This document shows positions 47,650 through 59,200 of a DNA stretch of 64,000 nt, in pieces. The stretch lies in assembly GCF_000024865.1 (NCBI RefSeq), contig NC_013595.1:4526001-4590000 (forward strand), given 5' to 3'. This stretch comes from Streptosporangium roseum DSM 43021. Its GTDB lineage: Bacteria; Actinomycetota; Actinomycetes; Streptosporangiales; Streptosporangiaceae. Under the pieces are notes generated by a model that saw only the letters and a program-made list of their open reading frames with translations, was not told the origin of the DNA and searched no databases. Every line of letters starts with the position of its first letter. Within the stretch, counting starts at the first letter, position 1. The translations under genes were made by a program, and so were the position numbers.

Positions 47650-48794
47650 TCATGTGCCCACCCCGAAGGAGATCTCGGGGGAGTGGCGGGCGGTGCCGTG
47701 CGGGCCGTCGCCGAGATAGAAGCGGACGTTCATGGTGCGCCGGGCCGGGTCGAACACGCTGCGCCACAGGGTCCGCCACGGTTCTTCGGGGACGGCCGGC
47801 ATGGATACCGCGTCCAGCGCCTGGCGCAGGCCGTCGGCCGACAGCGGTCCGACGGTCCGCTTGGCCAGTGTGCGGGCGCGCTCGTAGGTGTGGAAGGACT
47901 CCGGGGTGTCTTCGGGGAGCCGGGTGACGTCGGGGTGCCGGTGCAGCGGGTGGTTGGTGGCGCACAGCGGTCCGGCGGCGGCTTCGATGATGTGTTCGCT
48001 GTCCTGGGCGCCGCGCTCCCAGACGAAGGACCGGCCGGAGGCGTCGGCGATCAGGTAGTGGCAGGGAGCGCCTTCGCTGTACTGCTTGGCACCCAGCAGT
48101 GCTCGTTTGGCCTGTTCGACGTTCTGGCAGGTGTCCAGCAGGAATCGGGGTAGCTGGGTGACGTTGAGCCCGGCCTGCGGCACGGGCGGGCCCGCGGGCG
48201 GCTCGGTGGCGGCCACGTCACCGAGCAGAAGCACCACGGTCAGGCCGCTCTCGTTGATGCCTTCGGTGCAGCCGTCCAGATCGGACATGGTCAGGACGGT
48301 GGAGGCCGGCCCGTCGTCGGGGATGGTGGTGATGACACAGGGGCGTGCGGCCATCGGCACTCCTGTCCCCATGGGCTGGGTCCGGTGAGCGAGGCCATCA
48401 GGTCCGGGGCGCTGAGGGTGAAGAAATCGTAGTTGCGGGCGATCCTGCCGCGCCCGTCGGTGGCGTGGGCGGGCGGGCACCAGACCGCCGAGCAGGCCGA
48501 TCCCGAGGGCAGGGCGGGGATGTCGTCCAGGCGGAACCGATCGTCGCCGGGGTCGATGCCGAATGCGGCGGCGACCCCGGCGAGGCGGGCGTGATGCTGG
48601 GGCCAGTTGCGTTCGAACCAGGTCGAGCGTGCCTGGTTGATCAACGGATCGGTCTCGGCGGGCAGCCAGCCCGCGCTCGTGCGGGCCTCTTCGGCCAGTG
48701 CCCGGCCGATCTGTTCCTGGCTGCCCCGTAGCACCATGTGCCGGACGGTCATGAAATCGTCGTGACCGCCGGCCACGATGGAAATTTCGTTCAT
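47650..48794 (-). pseudogene. C45 acyl-CoA:6-APA acyltransferase-like gene, frameshifted
   Basis: Two frames together give a protein of about 380 residues of the C45 N-terminal-nucleophile family. The first frame runs from MNEISIVAGGHDDFMTVRHM through GSACSAVWCPP, where the cleavage cysteine is expected, to RIARNYDFFTLSAPDLMASL. The second continues PMGTGVPMAARPCVITTIPD to GTARHSPEISFGVG. One base is missing between ACCGGA and CCCAGCCC near 48380. It is either a recent pseudogene or a sequence error; the rest is intact. C45 enzymes hydrolyse or swap acyl amides. Confidence 0.75.
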
Positions 48795-49176
48795 GGCGGC
48801 CACTTTCGTCCGGCGTGCTGACCAACGGCTGACCGGTCGCTGACCGGTCGCTGGCCGGGCTTCCCCGGCGGCGTGGTTCTGATGACCACCGTGGAGGCCG
48901 GGCGGTGGCCGTACGGCCCGGCGGGGCGCGGTTTCACACGGACCGCGGGCCGCGGAGCCGGTGGATCAACGTCCTGGACGATCTATGCTTGGGGCAGGCA
49001 TCGCGTCAACGCCGCGCCGGGCCGCCTATGCCCCGGCTGTTCCACCATGAGGTCGGCGATCCGCTCGCGTCCCGGTGGGAGCCGATCACGGGGCGGGTCC
49101 GGTGGCCACGCCGGCCCGCGCTCCGGCCGCCGCGATGCCGTGACCGTCCCGGTGGTTCCCCTTGGAGGTTTGGCAG
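48795..49176. other. 382-bp divergent intergenic region
   Basis: It should hold the promoters of the frameshifted C45 gene and the mannosyltransferase. A GCTGACCGGTC element is repeated in tandem just after 48830. No gene is seen. Confidence 0.45.
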
Positions 49177-50736
49177 GTGCCGACGTTGGTCCGACCTGTC
49201 CCGTACCCCCCGACGACGGAGCCGGCCCGTGCCGCCGAGCCGCTCCGGCACGCGCGGCTCGCCGGACGCGCGGGGCTCACCATGATCGGGGTCGCCGTGG
49301 CGACCATGCTGGCCGTCGCCCTCCTCGGGCCGTCCGCGGCGGTGCCCGACCTCGGTGGCGGTGATCCGCCCTGGTCCTTCCGGGCCGCCCCCTCCGACAC
49401 GCTGGTGATCCAGTTGAGCTGGGCGGCCGTCATCATCGGCGGGCTGGGCGTGGGTGCCGGGCTGTACGGGCTGCGCCGGAGATGGCGTCCGGCGCGAGGG
49501 GTCCTTCTCGCCGGCACGGTGATCGCCGTCCTCACCCTCACGCTCGTACCGCCCGCCGGATCGACGGACGTGCTCAACTACGCGGTCTACGGGCGCATCG
49601 CCGCCCTCGGACACGACCCGTACGTGCTGACCCCGGCATGGCTGCACAAGATGGCGGACCCGGTCGGTGAGCTGGCCCCCCTGGCGTGGCGCAACACACC
49701 CTCGGTGTACGGGCCTCTGGCGACCTGGGCGCAGATGGCCGGTTCGTGGCTCGGCGGCGGGACGATGGCCGGCACCGTGCTCGCCCTCAAGGTCATGACA
49801 GGCCTGGCGTTCCTGCTGTCCGCGTACATGCTCGACCGGCTGGCGGGACCGGACCGCGACCGGCGCGTCCGCGCCCACCTGCTGTGGAGCCTCAACCCGC
49901 TGATGCTGTGGCACGTGGTGCTGGGCGGCCACATCGACGGCCTGGGAGCGTTCTTCCTCGTCGCGGCCTTCCTCGCCCTGCGCGGGGGCGGCGTGGTCGC
50001 GGGCCTGGCGGCGGGGGCGCTGCTCGGCGCGGCGGCCGCCGTCAAGGCGCCGTTCATCCTCGCCGGCGCCGGCCTGGCCTGGGCGGCCCGCCGGTCGATG
50101 ACCACTTTCCTGGCAATGGTGATGGGCGCGTGCACTGCGCTGGTCGTGGCGTACGCGACGCAGGGCCCGGAGGCCTTCGGGAACCTGGTCGGCAAGATCG
50201 GTTCCCGCTCGCTGGCCGATCCGTGGCGTGTGATCACCGACGCGCTGGGCCTGGGCGCGCGGTCGTCCACCCTGGAGGGGCAGCTCGCCCTCGGTGCCGC
50301 CCTCCTCATCGGTCTCCTGCTGTGCCGGCGGCTCCCTCCGGGACCGCCCGGCCTGGCCTCCGTACGCCCGGCGCTGGCGTGGTGCCTGTGCTGGCTGCTC
50401 ACCTCTCCGGTGCAGCATCCCTGGTACGACGCCCTGCTGTTCCCCCTGCTGGCACTCATGCCGGCCGGCCGCCTCGACGGGCTGCTGATCACCCGCGGCA
50501 TCATGACGAGCCTCATCTACCTGCCCGGTGCCGTCGGCCTCCTCCAGCTCCAGCCCACCGCGCTGACCCGGTGGATCGCCGAGACCTACCGCCCGTGGAT
50601 CGCTCCGCTGGCCGCCGACCTCCTCATCCTCTGCGTCATCGCGCTGAGCTTCGCCGGCGCCCTCCGCTCCCGGGCGCTGCCGCCCGCCGCCGGTGACTAC
50701 GATCATGCGAATGGACAGCCGCTGCCTGGCCGATGA
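49177..50736 (+). CDS. Polyprenol-phosphomannose-dependent alpha-mannosyltransferase (MptA/B-like)
   Basis: A 519-residue GT-C-fold integral membrane enzyme with about 12 helices. The first loop carries GSTDVLNYAVYGRIAALGHDPYVL, matching the catalytic loop of MptA/MptB mannosyltransferases that build mannan-type glycolipids in actinobacteria. Helix pairs and a QHPWYDALLF segment near the C-terminus also match. GGAGG precedes the GTG. The exact acceptor is unknown. Confidence 0.8.
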   Translation: MPTLVRPVPYPPTTEPARAAEPLRHARLAGRAGLTMIGVAVATMLAVALLGPSAAVPDLGGGDPPWSFRAAPSDTLVIQLSWAAVIIGGLGVGAGLYGLRRRWRPARGVLLAGTVIAVLTLTLVPPAGSTDVLNYAVYGRIAALGHDPYVLTPAWLHKMADPVGELAPLAWRNTPSVYGPLATWAQMAGSWLGGGTMAGTVLALKVMTGLAFLLSAYMLDRLAGPDRDRRVRAHLLWSLNPLMLWHVVLGGHIDGLGAFFLVAAFLALRGGGVVAGLAAGALLGAAAAVKAPFILAGAGLAWAARRSMTTFLAMVMGACTALVVAYATQGPEAFGNLVGKIGSRSLADPWRVITDALGLGARSSTLEGQLALGAALLIGLLLCRRLPPGPPGLASVRPALAWCLCWLLTSPVQHPWYDALLFPLLALMPAGRLDGLLITRGIMTSLIYLPGAVGLLQLQPTALTRWIAETYRPWIAPLAADLLILCVIALSFAGALRSRALPPAAGDYDHANGQPLPGR

Positions 50737-50877
50737 GATCGGCCGGGTGTCTCAGGACGGGTATGACGGCCGGCGGATCGAGCCGCTGACGCACAACACC
50801 GCCAACGAGGTCACCCGGGGCGTACGGCGACGCCGTGGCGGGGTGACCTCGGCGCCCGCGCCGGGCGTGTCTCCGGC

Positions 50878-51804
50878 CTACCGGTCGGCTCCCACCCCGT
50901 TGGGTGCGGCCCGGTCCAGGACGGCGGCGTCCGGGAGGCACTGGTCGGCCGGCGCAGGCAGACCGGCGGAGAGCGCCGGGGTGGCGTTCGCGGTGGCCGG
51001 GGTGGCGTTCGCGACGGCCGGGCCGGCGGGCGGCTGGGGCTCGGGGGGTGTCGCCCGTTCCAGGAAGCGGAGCAGTTCGACGGGGAAGGGCAGCACGAGG
51101 GTGGAGTTCTTCTCGGCGGCGACTTCGACGACGGTCTGGAGCAGGCGCAGCTGCAGCGCGGCGGGGTGCAGGGCCATCGTCTCGGCGGCCTGGGCCAGCT
51201 TCTGCGAGGCCTGCAGCTCACCCTCGGCGGTGATGACGCGGGAGCGCCGTTCGCGTTCCGCCTCGGCCTGCCGCGACATGGACCGCTTCATCGAGTCCGG
51301 CAGTGCCACGTCCTTGATCTCGACGCGGTCGATGTGCACGCCCCAGCCCACGGCCGGGCTGTCGATCATCAGTTCCAGCCCCTGGTTGAGCCGTTCCCGG
51401 TTCGACAGCAGGTCGTCCAGCTCGCTCTTGCCGATGATCGAGCGCAGCGAGGCCATCGCGACCTGGCGGATGGCGGCCTCGTAGTCCTGGACGTCGACGA
51501 CCACGCGCATCGGGTCGACGACCCGGAAGTAGATGACGGCGTCCACGTGAACCGTCACGTTGTCACGGGTTATGCCGTCCTGGGCGGGCACCGGCATGGT
51601 GACGATCTGCATGTTGACCTTCTGCAGGCGGTCGGCGACCGGCATGATCACGGCGAGCCCGGGACCACGGATCTCGGAGCGGACCTGCCCGAACCGGAAG
51701 ACGACGCCCCGCTCGAACTGCTTGACGATCCGGACACTCGTCCCGAGCAACATCGCGCCCAGTGTCAGGATCGCGATCAGTGCGGAGGTGACGACGGTGA
51801 TCAT
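50878..51804 (-). CDS. Slipin/stomatin-like SPFH protein
   Basis: A 308-residue SPFH protein: one N-terminal membrane helix (MITVVTSALIAILTLGAMLLG), SVRIVKQFERGVVFRFGQV, VHVDAVIYFRVVDP, SIIGKSELDDLLSNRERLN and the coiled part MSRQAEAERERRSRVITAEGEL. The family organises membrane microdomains. The C-terminal 60 residues are proline- and alanine-rich, unlike most slipins. GGGAGGA precedes the ATG. No NfeD partner gene is adjacent. Confidence 0.9.
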   Translation of the reverse strand: MITVVTSALIAILTLGAMLLGTSVRIVKQFERGVVFRFGQVRSEIRGPGLAVIMPVADRLQKVNMQIVTMPVPAQDGITRDNVTVHVDAVIYFRVVDPMRVVVDVQDYEAAIRQVAMASLRSIIGKSELDDLLSNRERLNQGLELMIDSPAVGWGVHIDRVEIKDVALPDSMKRSMSRQAEAERERRSRVITAEGELQASQKLAQAAETMALHPAALQLRLLQTVVEVAAEKNSTLVLPFPVELLRFLERATPPEPQPPAGPAVANATPATANATPALSAGLPAPADQCLPDAAVLDRAAPNGVGADR

Positions 51805-52169
51805 TTCATCCTCCCTTGTCCCCCTCGGTCCCGCCGGCCCGACTCTCCCGGCGGCCCGGCGGCCTCTTGGATCGGTGACCGGTTCCACCGGCCCCGCCCG
51901 GGGCGGGCAGGCCGGCCGATCACGGGGCGGCGGGGGCGGGGGCGGCGCGCCGGCGACGAAGGGCCGCGCGGAGCCCGGGTCCTCGACCGGCGTCCGGCGC
52001 CGGATCTCGCGCGGCGTCTCGCGTCCGCGGTCACCGAGCACGGGACGCCTCCCGGAGGTGCCTGTCCGTCAGGCGCGGTCCTGCTTGTTCCGCCCATCCG
52101 AACATTTCCATCGTAACGCGGCACAAAGCGCCTGATATGTCACTTTTAGTCGGAATAGCGGCAGGGAGG

Positions 52170-52280
52170 CACGGGGGTGCCGGCGCCATGCGGTCATTGG
52201 CACGGGGGCGCCGGCACCGTGCGGCCACCGGCACGCCCGCGTCCCCCGGCACCGTGCGGCCACCGGCACGCCCGCGTCCC
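52170..52280. repeat. Tandem repeats in the gap between slipin and dehydratase genes
   Basis: Two identical 35-base units starting CCGGCACCGTGCGGCCACCG occupy 52211-52245 and 52246-52280. A diverged pair of 31-base units precedes them (52170-52200, 52201-52231). The remaining gap (51805-52323) has an AT-rich stretch near 52120-52160 that may hold the slipin promoter, and no gene. Confidence 0.8.
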
Positions 52281-52323
52281 CCGGCCCCTGCGTTCCCGCG
52301 CCCCCTTGCCGGTGCCCGGCCGG

Positions 52324-53283
52324 TCACAGGCCCCGGATGAGTGAGCGCCCCCTCGTGTCGTCGGCATCGGGATGGACCGCCACGTTGCCGCCGGAGAGGA
52401 TCGCCACCACCGGCCCGGCCGGCAGCGTGTCCCGGTGGGCGAGGTAGGCCGCGGTGGTCACCGCGCCGCTGGGCTCGGCGCGTTCCCCCAGCTCCTGCCA
52501 GAGGAGGTCGGCGGCGGCCCCGATGCCGTCCTCGCTCACGGTCACCATGTCGTCCACGTACCGGTGGATGTGCTCCCAGGCCAGGGCGCCCAGGACCGGG
52601 GCGCGCAGGCCGTCGGCCCGGGTGCGGTAGGTCTGCTGCACCGGCCACGCGGTGCGCCGGCCGGAGCGGAAGCTGGCCACGCCGTCGGCGGCCAGCTCGG
52701 GCTCGACGCCGATCACCCTGATCGCCGGGTCGACGGCCCTGGCCGCGACCGCGACCCCGGCCAGCAGGCCGCCGTTGCAGACCGGCACCAGGATCGTGCC
52801 CGCGCGGGACAGGTCCCTGCCGATCTCGGTCCCGGCGCTGCCGTGCCCGGCGATGACGTCGAGATCGTCGGAGCGGACCACCGTGGCCGCGAGCCGGTCG
52901 GCCAGGGCCAGGCAGGTGACCTCCCGCAGGGCCGGTGGCACGATCACCACCTCGGCGCCGAGCCTGCGGGCGGCCGCCACCTTCAGCTCCGGCGCGGTGT
53001 CGGGCAGGACCACGGTCACCCGCAGGCCGTGCTTTCCCGCGGCGTACGCGATGGCCTGGGCGTGGTTGCCGGAGGACTGGGCGATGACGTGCTGGACGCC
53101 CCGCTCGGCCAGCCGTCCCACGGCGTTGACCGCGCCCCGCACCTTGAAGGAGCCGGTGGGCTGCCGGTTCTCGGGTTTGACCCAGAGCCGTTCGCCGGGC
53201 AGGTGCAGCAGCGGGGTGCGCCGTACGAACGGCGCGATGCGGGCCGAGGCGGCGATCACGTCGGCCACCGTCACCAGGCTCAT
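52324..53283 (-). CDS. PLP-dependent threonine/serine dehydratase-like enzyme in the NRPS operon
   Basis: A 319-residue fold-type II PLP enzyme. The lysine that binds PLP is K47 in PTGSFKVRGAVNA; SSGNHAQAIAYAAGKHG and the phosphate loop PVCNGGLLAG are present (GG replaces the fuller GGGG). The C-terminal allosteric domain of biosynthetic IlvA is absent, as in catabolic or dedicated enzymes. Its start overlaps the NRPS stop by four bases (ATGA), so it is made with the assembly line. It may supply or consume an amino acid of the product (a 2-oxo acid, D-Ser or a dehydro unit); which one is unknown. Confidence 0.85.
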   Translation of the reverse strand: MSLVTVADVIAASARIAPFVRRTPLLHLPGERLWVKPENRQPTGSFKVRGAVNAVGRLAERGVQHVIAQSSGNHAQAIAYAAGKHGLRVTVVLPDTAPELKVAAARRLGAEVVIVPPALREVTCLALADRLAATVVRSDDLDVIAGHGSAGTEIGRDLSRAGTILVPVCNGGLLAGVAVAARAVDPAIRVIGVEPELAADGVASFRSGRRTAWPVQQTYRTRADGLRAPVLGALAWEHIHRYVDDMVTVSEDGIGAAADLLWQELGERAEPSGAVTTAAYLAHRDTLPAGPVVAILSGGNVAVHPDADDTRGRSLIRGL

Positions 53284-56200
53284 CCGCTCAGCACCTTGGC
53301 CTGGATGGCGTCCAGGTCGGCCTCGGCCTCGGGCGGCGGCGCGGCGTCGGGGACCAGGTCCTCCAGGTGGTGGAGCGGGCGGTAACGCAACCCGATCACC
53401 CCCCAGACCACCAGGAACACGCCGCTGACCAGCAGCACCGCCGCCGCGCCCCGGCCGGGGCCGGAGGTGTACGACTGGGCCCAGTCGGCCAGCGGTCCGG
53501 CGGCCAGGAAGCCCAGCGGCTGCATGGCCGTGGCCAGCATGACGTTGACGGCCAGAACCCGGCCCTGCAGCTCCGGCCCCACCTTCACCTGGATGATGGA
53601 CAGCCAGTGCGCGTTGCCGATGCTCATGCAGGCCAGCCGGAGGAACAGGCCGGCCGCGACCAGCCACAGCGCCGGCCACACGCCCATCAGCACCACGCCG
53701 ATCCCGGACCCGATCACGAAGCCGACCATGCCGGTGGCCCGGCGCCGGGTCCCGCCCCACACCAGCACCACCGCGGTGCCCACGGCCGCGCCCAGGCCGC
53801 CGACCGCGGTCACCGCGCCCAGGGCGGCCGAGGACCCGAGAGCCAGCACGACCGGGGTGATCAGTACCCACATCAGCGCGGTGCAGAAGTTGACCACCGC
53901 GAAGTAGACGGCCATCACCAGCAGCGGCCGGCGCCGGCGCAGGAACAGCCAGCCGCCGGTCAGCGCCGCCCGGAACGTCTCCTCCTGCCGGTGGAACAGC
54001 CGGTCGGGGAACCGGACCGCCAGCAGGGTCGCCACTCCCACCCCGAACGAGGCCACGTCGATGGCCACCACCGCGGACAGCCCGAACATGCCGATCAGCG
54101 CGCCGCCCGCGAGCGGGGCCACCACGTTGCCTATCCCGAAACCCAGGTTGGCCACGGCGTTGGCCTGCGGCAGGTACGGCTTGGGCACCAGCTGCGCGAT
54201 CGCGGCCAGATAAGCGGGCTGCTGGAACGCGGTGGCCAGTGAGGTGACACCGACGATGAGACAGACGTTCCACAACGCCAGCCGGTCGGTGACCAGCAGC
54301 AGGACCAGCGCCGCCATGGCCAGCCCGGAGACCGCGTCGCTGACCAGCATGATCCGGCGCCGGTCCACCCGGTCGGCCAGCGCCCCGCCCAGCGGGGTGA
54401 GCAGCACGGCCGGGATCTGGGACAGCATCACGATCAGGGCCAGGTCCAGGATCCGGCCGCTGTCCTGGTAGGCCCAGACGCCGAGGGCGAACGAGCTCAG
54501 CGCCGTGCCCACCACCGAGACGAACTGCCCGCCCGCGACCGTGTAGAAGGGGCGCAGGCCGGTCCGGTCGGGCGGGCGCACCGGATCGGGCAGCCGACCG
54601 GCCGCCCAGCTCCGCAGGTGCTCGATGACCAGGGCGGCCAGTGGCTCGGCCTGGTGCCGCAGGAAGTAGTGGCCGGCATGGGGGAGTACGGCCAGCTCCA
54701 CCCTGGGCGCGAAGGCCGTCCACTCGGCGTACCGCTCCTGGTGCAGCTCGGTGGCCCGGTCCCGTTCCCCCACCACGCACAGGATCGGGGCGCGCAGCGG
54801 CGGCCCCCCACCGGTCAGCTCGCGGCTGAACCACTCCTGCGCCTGGTCGGCGTCGTGGCGCATCGCCCGCACCGCGACCTGTTTGGCGGCCTCGTCCATG
54901 TCGTCCAGCAGCCCGCCCGTGGCACGCAGCGCGTCCTGGAACATCCGGTCGGAGACCCAGCGGTCACTGCGGAAGATCCGCCGGGCCAGGCCGGGCAGCT
55001 GGGCGGTGGGGAAGCTGCCGGCCGCGATCACGCCCAGCACGGGGATCCCGTCCGCCTCCAGCCTGCGGGCCAGGGCCACCGCGGGCGCGGAGCCCACGCA
55101 GTGACCGTAGATCGCGATCGGGCCGGACGCGGTCGTGGCCACCTCCGCGGACAGGGCCTCCACCAGCTCCTCCAGCGGCAGCGGCAGCTCGTCGGGCCGG
55201 GCCGGATCGTGGCCGGGCAACTCCGCCGAGAGCACCTCCACCCGCTCGCCCAGCGCCCAGGCCAGCGGCTGGTACACCGCCGCCGACCCGCCGCCGTACG
55301 GCAGGCACACCAGGGTGAACTCGCTGGTGCGGCCACCGCCCAGGCGGTGCAGCAGCCCGCCGCCGTCCCGGCGGTCCAGGAACGCGGCCAGCTCGGCGAC
55401 CGTGGGCCGGGTGAACAGGTCGATCACCCGCAGGCCGCAGCCGATCTCCTTGACCGCGCGCACCGCGGCGAAGGAGTCCCCGCCCAGGGCGAAGAAGTCG
55501 TCGTGCGCCCCGACCCTCGCCACGCCGAGCACCTGGGCCCATGCGCGGGCGACCAGCTCCTCGCCGGCCGTGGACGGCGGCACGAACTCGGCGGTCTCCG
55601 GCCGCGGTTCGGGCAGGGCGGCCCGGTCCACCTTCCCGTTTGGGTTGAGCGGGATCCGGTCGAGTACGACGAACTGGGCCGGGACCATGTAGTCGGGCAG
55701 CCGCTCCCGCAGCGCGGACCGGATCGCCGAGGTGTCCACAGTGGACGGCGTCACCCAGGCGGCGAGCTGCCGGGCCTTGCCCTCACCCACCGGCAGCACC
55801 ACGGCGTCGGCGATCTGCGGCAGGGCGCGCAGCGCGGTGGTGACCTCGCCCAGCTCCACCCGGTAGCCGCGCACCTTGACCTGGTCGTCCACCCGGCCGC
55901 GGAACTCCACCCGCCCGTCGGCCGTGACCCGCAGCAGGTCGCCGCTGCGGTAGCAGCGCCCCTGCCCGGTCAGCGGATCGGGCACGAACCGCTCCGCGGT
56001 CAGCTCGGGCAGGCCGATGTAGCCGCGGGTGACCCCCGGGCCGCCGACCACCAGCTCGCCCGGCACCCCGGCCGGCACCGGCCGCCTGCTCGCGTCCACC
56101 AGGTGCCCGTACACCCCCGGAAGGGGCCGGCCCAGCGGCACGATCCCGGTCCGGTGCTCGGCCGCGATCTCCTCGGTGTCGCAGACCAGGCAGATCATCG

Positions 56201-59200
56201 TGGACTCGGTGTGCCCGTAGTGGCTCTGGATCCGCAGGCCCGGCCGCGCTGCCCTGGCCCGCTCCACCAGGTCCCACGGGCACGCCTCCCCGGCCAGGAT
56301 CAGCAGCCTGTCCGGCAGCACCGCGGCCAGGTCTCCGCCGGAGGCCAGCAGCTCCAGGTGGCTGGGCACGCACTTGACCACGTCGACGTGGTGCGCGCTC
56401 AGGTAACCGGCGAACGCCGCGGGATCCATCGCGGTCTCCCGAGGCACCAGGTGCACCGTGCCGCCCGTGGTCAGGGCGCCGAACACGCACGTCAGCCCGA
56501 AGTCGGCGGCCGGTGTGGACACCACCGCGTACGACCCGCCGGGCACGCCGATCCGCGGCAGCATGCCGTTCAGGTAGCTCATCACGCCGCGGTGCTCGGC
56601 GGCCACGGCTTTGGGCGTTCCGGTGGACCCGGAGGTGAAGATCACGTGATGCAGGTGTTCGGGCCGGACGTCGACCTCCGGCCGGGTCCGCGGCAGGGAC
56701 GGGAGCCGGTCCAGCGCCAGCACCCAGCGGTCCGGCCCGATCAGGCCGGCGAACTCGGCCGTGGTGACCACGGCCCGCACCCCGGCGGCGTCGAGCATGG
56801 TGGCGATCCTCGCAGCCGGATAGGCCGGATCCATGGGCAGGTAGCCGCCGCCTGACTTCTGGATCCCGAACAGGGCGCAGGCCAGGTCGGCACCCGGCTC
56901 CAGGAGTACGCCGACCGGCTCGTCGGCGCCCACCCCGGCGGCCAGCAGCCAGTGGGCGATCCGGTTGGCGGCCGTCTCCAGCTCGGCGTAGGTCAGGCCG
57001 CGGTCCGCGCCCACCACGGCCGGCGCGTCGGGGGTGGTGTCCACCCAGCGCTCGATCAGCCGGTGCACCGGGGTGTCCGCCACGGCCGGCAGCGGCTCGC
57101 CGGCGAGGATCGGGCCGGTGACCGGCTCCAGCGGCTGCGCGCCCACAGGCGCTTCCAGGTCGGACAGCATCCCGTCCAGCAGCGCCAGGTACCACCGGGT
57201 GAACCGGGCCGCGGTGGCGCCGTCGAACAGGTCGGTACGGTAGCCGAGCCCGCCGCGCAGAGGCCGGCCGGGCCCGCTGTCGATCACATGCCAGTTCAGG
57301 TCGAACTTCGCCGTCTGCTCGGGCAGGTGGATCTCGGCCGCCTCCAGGCCGGGCAGCTCCGGCCGGCCCGTGTCGGGGAAGTAGTTCAGCATCACCTGGA
57401 ACAGCGGCGTCGCCGCCAGGTTCCGCTCGGGCCGCAGCCGGTCCACCACCCGGTCGAACGGCGCGCTCGCGTGGGCGAAGGCGCCCAGCGCGGTCTCCCG
57501 GACTCGGGCCAGCAGTTCGTGGCCGGTCGGTTCGCCGCCCACGTCGGTCCGGACCACCACCGTGTTGAGGAAGCAGCCGATCACGCCCTCGGAGTCGGGG
57601 TGGTCCCGGCCGGCGACCGGCACGCCGACCGCGATGTCGGTGCCGGCCGACAGCCGCGCCAGCAGGGCCTGCAGGCCGGCCAGCAGCACGATGAACGGCG
57701 TCGCCCGGTAGGCGGTGGCCACCGCCCGGACCCGCTCGCTCAGCTCCGCCGGCAGCTCCAGGTCCACCGAGGCGCCGCCCGGGTCGGCCACGGCGGGGCG
57801 AGGCCGGTCGGTGGGCAGGTCCAGCACCGGCGGCAGGCCGCGCAACTGCTCGGCCCACCAGTCCAGGTCGGCCAGGTCGGGGACCGGGGCCACCTCGGCG
57901 TACTGGGCCGGCGGCGGCTCCGGCGTCGGGCGCAGGCCGATCCGGGCGGCGTACAGCGCGGACAGCTCGGACAGCAGCAGCCCACGGGTCCAGGCGTCGG
58001 TGGCGATGTGGTGGAAGGTGAGCGAGAGCACGTGCTCCCGGTCGCCGACCGCGAACAGCACCGCCCTCATCGGCGGCTCCCGGTCCAGCGCGAACGGTGT
58101 GGCCAGCTGCGCGGCCACCGCGTCCTCGACCCGTGACCGGTCGATGTCCGCCGTGGACACCGGCACCTCTCCGGCCGGCCGTACCACCAGAACCGGCTCG
58201 GCGCCGGAATCGTCGATCACGCTGCGCAGCACGTGGTGCCGCTCGGCCAGGTCGCGTACCGCGTCCAGCAGCGCCTCCACCTGAAGCGGGCCGTGCAGCC
58301 GCAGCGCCACCGGCACGTTGTAGGCCGTGCTCTCCGGCTCCAGCTGCGCCAGGAACCACAGCCTGGCCTGCACCCCGGACAGCGCGGCCGGCCCGTCCGC
58401 CCGCTCCCGCCGCGCCCTGACCACCTGAACCGGGCGGGGCAGGGCGGCGGCCAGGTCGGCGAGCACCGGATGCTCGAACAGCAGCCGCACCGGAACCGGC
58501 GCGCCCAGCCGCTCCCGCAGCCGGCCGACCGCCCGGGTCGCGGCGAAGGAGTGCCCGCCCAGGGCGAAGAAGTCGTCGTCCGCCCACACTTGTGGCAGGT
58601 CCAGCACCTCTGCCCAGACCTCGGCGACCAGGTGCTCCTGCGGCGTGCCCAGCGGCACCCGCACCGCCGAACCGGCCTCGGGAACCGGCAGCGCCGCCCG
58701 GTCCACCTTGCCGTTCGGGGTGAGCGGCAACGCCTCCAGCGCGGCGATCGCGGGCGGCACCATGTAGTCGGGCAGCCGCTCCCGCAGCGTGGCCCGCACC
58801 TGTGCCGTGTCCACTGTGGAGGGGGTCACCCAGGCGGCCAGGCGGCGCTGCGCCCCGGCGCCGACCGGCTGCACGAAGGCCTCCGCCACCTGCGGAAGGG
58901 CCCGCAGCGCCGCGGCGACCTCACCGAGCTCCACCCGGAATCCGCGTACCTTCACCTGGTCGTCGATCCGGCCCAGGAACTCCACCAGCCCGGCCGGGTT
59001 CACCCGCACCCGGTCGCCGGTGCGGTACCAGCCGTCCACGAACCGCTGCGCGGTCAGGTCGGGCCGGCCCAGATAGCCGCGGGCCAGGCTGGGGCCGCCG
59101 ATCCACAACTCTCCCGGCACGCCGGCCGGCAGCGGCCGCCCGGCGGAGTCCACCACCCGGCACTCCACATCGGCCAGCGGCCGGCCCAGCGGGGCCACAC

